Origin: Coprinellus micaceus
Taxonomy: Eukaryota > Basidiomycota > Agaricomycetes > Agaricales > Psathyrellaceae
DNA: 64,000 nt
Assembly (NCBI GenBank): GCA_951394405.1
Contig: OX596345.1
Location: 1,178,001 to 1,242,000 of the forward strand
Direction: 5' to 3'
This document shows, one piece after another, positions 57,785 to 64,000 of this stretch (the stretch's first letter is position 1; each line of letters begins with the position of its first letter). Under the pieces are notes generated by a model that ran no database searches, had not been told where the DNA came from, and saw only the letters and a list, made by a program, of their open reading frames with translations. Position numbers and translations under genes: made by a program.

Positions 57785-59179
57785 ATGGGTGAACCTAACC
57801 CTCAATTCGTCTCGCACCGCGATGACCCCGAGCCTATCACATCATCGCATGGACGTGATGGCTCGGACTTCGGTCGTCCCAAGCCTGGCGCAAGGGCGAG
57901 GCCTTCTGTTCTGCGATTTACCAAATCGTTTGGCGCCCGCCGGAAAGTCAACCCGTTAAACCCAGCTTGCCCACCTTCCCCCCTTCCTAAACCGGCACCT
58001 GAACTGCCTGTTCGACACAAGCACATCTTTACCCCTTCACCTCTACGTCACACATCCGAAGTCCCTGAGGAGCCTCCTATATCGAGTTCAGCCCGCGATA
58101 CCCCAGCGGATGCTAAAGCTCAGCCCTCCCATCATGGTCACTCGCGGCACTCGCTCCTGCTCACCAAGTTCGTTTGGTCCACGCGTCATGCCCAACACTC
58201 GGGGCGATCGCCTGACGTGGGTTCGCCTTCCGAACCCTCCCTTATTCCGCCCACGTTACCTACAGGGCTCCCTCCCCATGCCAGACGTCCCCCACTCTTG
58301 CGCTGCCTGTCGTCATTCTATTCTGAGGAGAAGAAGCCCGACCAACCTCCGCTGACCGCGTATCCCCGCCAGGGAGACATAGCAGCACTCCGGGACCCTT
58401 ACTGCTCACGCGCCGACCGTAGCTTCGCGCCTGTGCCTCTCTGGACCACGAAGAAGATTGTTTTCGCGCTCGCACTCGTCCTTCCCAAGCCTCGGCTAGA
58501 CGACCCCGACTTGTTCGACGATGCCGAGAGCGAGGCATCGTTCAACGGCACAGAGTCGACACTTGTGGACAGTGATAGCGAGTGGGACCTTTCCACGACG
58601 TGCTCCTCGAGGCAGGATGCCAGCGATCCGGAAGACGCCATCCCGAGCTACACCAAGTGCGACGGGTCGCCCATGTCTAAGGACAACCTTCTCTCGCTTG
58701 CCACTCGCCAGGTCAGCCGGGAACCGGACGCTAGCACGATCCACATGACGAACCCAAGGTGGTTATGCAACTTCTACCGCAGTCCTCGTCCAGATTCTAT
58801 CAAACTCAGTCTTTCATTGTCGAAGAATCGACGCCCGCGCAATCAGACCTTAACCTTGTCTTCGACAACGTGGCCGAGTGGTTGGTATGGCCTGTGGGAA
58901 GTCTTGATTGAGCTTGCCCATAGGGACGCTGCGACGAACGTGGGCGACAAGAATACGACGCCGGAGACGAAGGGGTTGAAGAAAGCCGTAACGGTTCCCC
59001 AGCCGAAGGAGTTTAGGTGGCTGAAGATGCTTGGTGGTGCGAAGCCAGGCACAGGATCAACAGCCTTGAAGGGATGCCTGAAGGGAGTGGGCCAGCTCTC
59101 ATCACCCAGCGCTAAGCGCCCTCTTCTTAGCCATCCTCGGCCAGCGGTCTATGAGTCTTCGCATTCTGCATGTGGTTAG
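57785..59179 (+). CDS. Ser/Pro-rich hypothetical protein, 464 aa
   Basis: The frame is uninterrupted. I chose the ATG at 57785-57787 (MGEPNPQFVSHRDDPEP), because the 109 codons before it are His/Arg/Pro-rich and look like translated leader. An alternative start is 57458. Residues 1-220 are Pro/Ser/Arg-rich with little structure. An acidic patch (DDAESEASFNGTESTLVDSDSEWD) lies at about 250-275. The C-terminal part has a compact block GWYGLWEVLIELAHRDAATN. No transmembrane segment, zinc site or enzyme motif was seen and no family was recognised. Confidence 0.55.
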   Translation: MGEPNPQFVSHRDDPEPITSSHGRDGSDFGRPKPGARARPSVLRFTKSFGARRKVNPLNPACPPSPLPKPAPELPVRHKHIFTPSPLRHTSEVPEEPPISSSARDTPADAKAQPSHHGHSRHSLLLTKFVWSTRHAQHSGRSPDVGSPSEPSLIPPTLPTGLPPHARRPPLLRCLSSFYSEEKKPDQPPLTAYPRQGDIAALRDPYCSRADRSFAPVPLWTTKKIVFALALVLPKPRLDDPDLFDDAESEASFNGTESTLVDSDSEWDLSTTCSSRQDASDPEDAIPSYTKCDGSPMSKDNLLSLATRQVSREPDASTIHMTNPRWLCNFYRSPRPDSIKLSLSLSKNRRPRNQTLTLSSTTWPSGWYGLWEVLIELAHRDAATNVGDKNTTPETKGLKKAVTVPQPKEFRWLKMLGGAKPGTGSTALKGCLKGVGQLSSPSAKRPLLSHPRPAVYESSHSACG

Positions 59180-59780
59180 GATCTCTCCTCTGTGCACATT
59201 TATGCTCCCCCCATCGTTGCATCCGGATGTACGAACACCAAAATGCTTCACGGACACCCCATTCCTCTCGCTTTCGCAGTTGTAATGCAATTCATCTTGT
59301 TTCGTTGTCGTATTTACCCCTCGCCATCCGTTCCCATTTTATACCTACTTATCATGATACCTAGATTTCCTGTTCTCATCCAAAAGAGTGTATTTCATGG
59401 CCCCGCCCCACCCATGTCTTTCTTCATTGACCACATAAGTACCGTGACATCCCACCAACCCCCTCTGTGTTGTTCACCCCAGATAGAGCAACCAATCCAC
59501 GCACGTTCCAGAATCCATACGATACGAATCCCCAGTACACCCAACATAGAAAGGTAAGGCGGCCCCATTTCATAATCGTATCCTCTAGGGATGATGATTG
59601 AATCGACGGGTATAGTATTAGTAAGAAGCGGGAAGCGTCCTAGCCTACTTAAGAGACCTGGGTGCAAGTTATGAAAACATTGCGGAGCGCTAAGCAAACG
59701 GGGGTGATCATGAGACGTTGACCGACGGGACAGCCGGAGGCGTAGAGATATCGTTCGTTGTTTGAGCAGCCCGAGATGTG
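59180..59780. other. Intergenic, no gene seen
   Basis: Convergent 3' flanks of two genes. Nothing recognisable. Confidence 0.4.
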
Positions 59781-61111
59781 TCAGGTGTAGGCGACCGCCG
59801 ACGACGGCCCCGACTCAAATGCTGGCGGGGCCTCTAGCCCTGCTCCTGGCACCGTCGCCGAGGCCAGGCGAACACGGGGAGTTGGCATCGGGAAAAGGTC
59901 AGACACCGGCGGGGGTTCGAATTCTGGGGGCGGTGGCGCGCCCTCCGGGTTTGGAGGCGGGGTCCAAGGCGGTGGTGGGTCTGGTACCCTGCTGTCGGGG
60001 CCCATCATCTCTTGGCCTCGGCGCTGTTCGAGAGCCCGTAGGGCGTATGACTGGGGCTCTTCTAAAATAAGAGAGTTGGGTTGTGTTGATTTTGAGTCCA
60101 TTTCCTTCGAGCAGAGTCAAGGAAGTGAACCCACGGTAATTGAGCCCAGATTGAGCAGCGTTTCGCTTCTGGATCTGCCACCTCGTATGCTTGACGAACC
60201 GGAAGACGACTGCTATGAAGAAGGTGAAGCCAACGATGGATCCGACGATGGCTCCGATAGACGCCCTGCTGAAACCTTGGTCCCCCTCATCGAGGCTCGG
60301 AGCAGCTTTGGCGTCGCCTCCGAGATCTGACTCGGAAGGTGGATTGCTGGTGATCAGATGCTTGGTATGTAATATAGTCGAAATAGAATGTCTAGGGCCA
60401 GCAGGTTCGCAGGATGAGTATTTATTACTCAAGGGTGATGATCGATGATGTGGGAAGCGACTAGCCTGGCCATCTGTGCATTCAGCAAGGGTCACCGGTC
60501 ACTTCCAGCTTGTGATTCTTAAACCGTCGGCCTGAGGAGAAGCTGTGCTCGTATAGTTTCTGGAAGGACCATTTGGTAGCGTTGGCGGTGTGCGTCGAGT
60601 CGAAATAATTCCTGGTTTCGGGTACGCCGTTATCGACAGTGTAGTAAATTATTGCACCATCCTGATTCGTAACAGCACCTGCCTGAGTCCATTTTCCAGT
60701 CGCATTGAGGATATTTCACTCACTCTACCGACAGCGCTTACCGAAGTATTCAGCCGAGCACCCTCATTGGCAGTATAGCCCGACCCGTCAGCAGAGTAGG
60801 AGATGCTATAGTCCATCCTCAGATCCGCTGAAGGGCGACCGGCCAATATTATTTCCCTTCCGGAGGCCGCAACAAGGCGTCAGCATCTGGTCGAGGGACC
60901 AGAGTGTCCTTTAACGTACCACGGAATGACGGGGGCTGGACATAGCTTGTAGCGTTGTTGTTGAATCGAGTCCCTCTCAGTGTCGAGAGTGTCCCATTGT
61001 ACGCATTCTCCACATCGGTCTGCTGGTTCCTAACCAAAAGTGCTGGTATTTGCGGCTTGTCCAAAAACAGGATCCGACATTCAGGGTCCTGGGGCGAGCA
61101 GGATGGGGTTG
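59781..61111 (-). pseudogene. Single-pass surface protein, single extracellular unit, frameshifted
   Basis: Blocks, minus strand: ILFLDKPQIPALL...NAYNGTLSTLRG (to 60916), TEIILAGRPSADLRMDYSISY (60856-60742), DGAIIYYTVDNG...THTANATKWSFQKLYEHSF (60661-60466), FYFDYITYQA (from 60391), a transmembrane segment IGAIVGSIVGFTFFIAVVF, then after an intron (60134-60062) EPQSYALRALEQRR and a Pro-rich tail PEGAPPPPEFEPPP. It parallels the neighbour at 61464-63177. A 7-nt near-duplication (GTGACCG GTGACC, about 60490-60503) shifts the frame before AECTDGQ. A second 1-nt shift falls between FYFDYITYQA and the membrane segment. One intron has GC-AG ends (60392-60465) and another the weak donor GTTAAA. The 5' end is not resolved. 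Confidence 0.65.
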
Positions 61112-61463
61112 TTCGAGCAGAGGGGTGTTGAGAAGAGAGCGAACTGCAAGTTCAACAGCATAACGTTTACCGCTGTGCAAGTACGACATTGAGCTGAGAC
61201 GGCATGCTTGGCCAAGGTGGAGAGTACTGTGCGGAGTCTCAAGCTCGAAAGAATCCGACGGAGATATGGTGGCCAGAATCACTAAGTCACCCACCAAACA
61301 GCTTTCGCCACTTCTCAAAATCAGTAACAGCGAGAGAGACTTGGATATTGGAGGTACATAAGTATGACCCTGACGTCAGGGTATGGCGCGGGATACACGA
61401 AGGGTATAACGGATAGTGTAGCAGGGCATAAAACTAGGAGGGGGCTCGCTTGGCCAGAGAGGA

Positions 61464-63177
61464 TTACGATGCATATGCTGGAGGATCTCCTGGAGATCTA
61501 TCCAACACAGCTTGCGAGCTTGGACTAACCACTTCAGTAGAGGCGGGGTGCGATGAGGTCAGGGAAATGGGTACGTGTGAGCTTGGGACTGAGGATCGTT
61601 CAGAGGGGCGGGTCGTAGGTTCGAATTCGGGAGGTGGAGGTGCGTTCTCTGGGTTTTGAGGCGGACTCCAAGGGGGCAGGGCCTCTTCTTCTTCCCTGAG
61701 AGCTGCTTCGCGCCGACGCTCTGCAAGAACTTGGAGAGGGTATGGTTGCGGTTCTTCTGTACAAAACGTGTCACTTATACCTCTGGGATCAAGGGGTTGG
61801 GGCGTACGGTAATGGAGGCCAGACTCAGTGGCGTTCCGCGTTCGAATCTTCGTATGTCGGTACCTGAGGAACCTACGGGTCGACAGTGTGAGGAGTATAC
61901 ATCCAAGAACAGCGGCGACGATGGCGGCAATGTGCCCAGCGCTGAACCTGCCTGAAGGGAGTTGACCTACGTCCGAATCGGCGGGGGGCGTTGTTGACTG
62001 TACTCGATCCACAGCTTCGTAGGTAACATAGTCGAGGTAGAACGCCTGTAATTCGTCAGTAAGCGCGTTATGGTTCAATTTCACCCACCCCCCAAGGAAC
62101 GTATTACCTGATCTCCGGTGCATTCAAGTATCGTCACCTCCAGCTTGTGTCCGTTTCGTGCATCTTCTGAAGTGAACGTGTGAGCGAAAAGGCGTTCCAG
62201 GCTCCACTTTGTGCTGTTGGCTTTGTGCGTCGAGCCGAAATGCTGAATTACAGAGGGCGATCTACCCTCCACAGAGTATCGCACCCTCAGCCTTCCAGGC
62301 CCGTGGTTCAGTGCTCCGTATACCGCCACTTTGGAACCTACGACGAAGTCAACAGATGCAAGAGACTAGCCACTCTCGAACTGACCTCTGAACTTTGTCT
62401 CAAACGACGATCCTGTCCGGTTTAACCTCACCCAGGTGCCGCCGAATGGCAGCCCAGCAAGAGTGGGAACGTTCTCCAGTCGGGTGAAGCCGACCCCGTC
62501 CCCACTGTTCCTGTACTGGATGTACGGATGGGTATCGTCCACGAGGACGACATCCTGGCGGTTAACTCGATCGCTCGCTGGCATATACGCTACATAGTCG
62601 AGCTGAAGCTCGCCTTCGTACGGCGTGATCGAGAACACATTCTCCCAGAAAGGTGGAATGTCGTCGAGAGCCCAGATGAAAGGCGCCAGCCCGTCCTGGT
62701 CATAGCAGAGTAAACATCCGAGGATCTTCTTGCGTGGAGGTCGTTCGGGCTACTAGAATGGCCGAAAATATGCGTACCTGTCCGACGGCAGTGGCAGATA
62801 TGTTCATTCTGGCAGGGAACGTCTCGGGTTCTCGTTCAGCGTCGCCCCCCGGGTCGCGGTGAATAGTATAGTTCATCTTGAGGTTTGTCGTAGCTCGCCC
62901 GACGACCCTCAGCTCCGTGCCTACCGTTTAAACGAGCAACGGTTAGAAACTTGTCGCTGTAAATTCAAGGTTCGCTCCGTTACACACCTCTGAAGCGGAT
63001 TGAAACTCGACGGTCGATGCCACGACCGAGTCTTGCGTCCAGACTCGACAGTGTGCGGTTGTATGCATTCTCGGCGTCGAATAACTGGTTCCACCCACCA
63101 CCTACGCGCGAATCGTCGAGGATGATGAACGGAGGACCCGGAGCTGAACCTGACGAATCCGAGTTCGTGGCGGCCAT
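61464..63177 (-). CDS. Single-pass surface protein with two extracellular repeat units, 467 aa
   Basis: Exons 63177-62988, 62920-62778, 62695-62386, 62337-62108, 62045-61808 and 61756-61464 total 1404 nt. The last intron is 51 nt, a multiple of three, so an unspliced reading stays open; the neighbour's intron at the same place shows it is real. Unit 1 starts PPFIILDDSRVGGGW, reaches FRG at the exon end, then ELRVVGRATTNLKMNYTI. Unit 2 repeats this: VVLVDDTHPYIQYRNSG, FRG, KVAVYGALN...RVRYSVEG and KLEVTILECTGDQ...FYLDYVTYEA. A transmembrane segment (HIAAIVAAVLGCILLTL, about 329-346) precedes a basic stop-transfer stretch and a Pro-rich cytosolic tail (PPWSPPQNPENAPPPPEFEP). Several N-glycosylation sites lie outside. 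This type is common in Agaricomycetes and its ligand is unknown. No clear signal peptide was found, so an upstream exon is possible. Confidence 0.78.
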
Positions 63178-64000
63178 CCACAATCGGGTTCTGTACGACT
63201 AGGACCACCAAGTGTCAAGGTTCTCCTCAACTATGAAAGCGAACAGTGGGTCCGTCATCTTGGCTAGGTCGAAGCGCTGGGCAAAACCATGGGGTATAGA
63301 ATCCGATAAGGTGAGGCACGAGAACAAATTCAGCACCTTATCGGCGCTTCTTTCGAATCTTTGGGATCAAATCTTGACAAGTTGATGTGCTTGGATATCA
63401 CTTGCTCGCACCGCTTCGTGGCCTGGCCATTCAGGCTGGGGAACGCCAAGTGAGTGTGCAAAGTAAATGCTGCGTAACGGGCTTGGAAACCAAGAAAGAG
63501 ACATATTACACATTAGGTACCAGCAGGTAGGCTACAAAAATTATAAAGGATGGGGAAACAGTATTGTAGCTATTAAACAGGGGGTGTAGAGTAAGCAGCC
63601 GTAAATGAAAGTGCGTGAGTGGTCGTTAGGGTTCAAACATGAGGTGAGAGTGTCCAGGAGATGCAAAATGGGAGTGTCCACAACAAGCCGCCGCCATAAA
63701 TGTTCGATGGAGGGAAGGCGCATGGGGCATAATCATAGGCTGCATATCATCACGGAAATTGCCCCCCAATAGCCAATGCTCCGAGGAGTGATGCCTGCTG
63801 CCGCCAAAGCAATGGAACCATTGGTTGCAATGGGGGGATGGGGTTGGGGACCGGCAAGCGCCCTGATTAAGCGACGCGAGCGGGAGGCGTTGAGCAGAAG
63901 GTGCGCAACAACTGGTGCCAGTAAAACTGGAGTGTCGGATGGCCAGCCACGAGTAACAGTGTGTAAAGGGGTGCGTGCGGGAGAAGCACCACGGCTGGCG
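63178..64000. other. No gene seen; hairpin at 63303-63344
   Basis: Promoter side of the surface-protein gene. Short frames lack support. Confidence 0.4.
63303..63344. repeat. 11-bp perfect inverted repeat
   Basis: CCGATAAGGTG (63303-63313) and CACCTTATCGG (63334-63344) are separated by 20 nt. It lies about 130 bp upstream of the surface-protein start. Confidence 0.85.

Noticed and set aside
1..64000. CRISPR arrays, rRNA genes, operons or bacterial-type features
   Set aside because: None present. Short spliced introns and the gene families show a fungal nuclear genome.

Overview
The window is nuclear DNA of a filamentous basidiomycete, almost certainly an Agaricomycete. Nearly every gene is broken by short GT-AG introns (mostly 45-85 nt, a few GC-AG). 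The recognisable families are typical of that class: Plavaka and hAT transposases, F-box proteins with N-terminal coiled coils, a DUF6698-like protein, an RBR E3 ligase, a DUF4246 protein, CsbD/Hmp1-type small proteins and large orphan proteins. No tRNA, rRNA or CRISPR was seen. I built gene models by hand: each splice junction had to keep the frame, and most models come out as a whole number of codons.

Region 1 (1-28.6 kb) is transposon-rich. It runs from a partial F-box gene at the left edge to an apparently intact 10-exon Plavaka transposase (1635-6766), several small orphan genes, a 1445-aa orphan (11380-15983), a decayed hAT element (17.1-20.4 kb), a TRIAD3/RNF216-like RBR ubiquitin ligase (21445-22738), a 1041-aa orphan of a basidiomycete-specific type (23991-27175) and a Cys/His-rich protein (27372-28613).

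Region 2 (28.6-43.5 kb) is gene-poor. It holds a DUF6698-like gene (31294-32786), a single-pass membrane protein (33370-34269), an F-box gene (34512-35657), a Pho80-type cyclin broken by several frameshifts (36997-38632) and long stretches without genes. Those stretches contain a 38-bp perfect palindrome (41967-42004).

Region 3 (43.5-54.7 kb) is the most conventional part: a type II membrane glycosyltransferase, a DUF4246 protein, an F-box gene with a decayed inverted copy 2 kb away, a small cysteine-containing secreted protein, and two CsbD/Hmp1-like genes transcribed divergently from a shared promoter.

Region 4 (54.7-64 kb) has a Ser/Pro-rich orphan and a tandem pair of single-pass surface proteins. 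One of the pair has two extracellular repeat units and looks intact. The other has one unit, assembled as if by recombination between the two units, and is frameshifted.

There is no operon logic. Most neighbours are unrelated. The links that can be read from sequence are duplications (F-box, CsbD, surface proteins) and the load of mobile elements.
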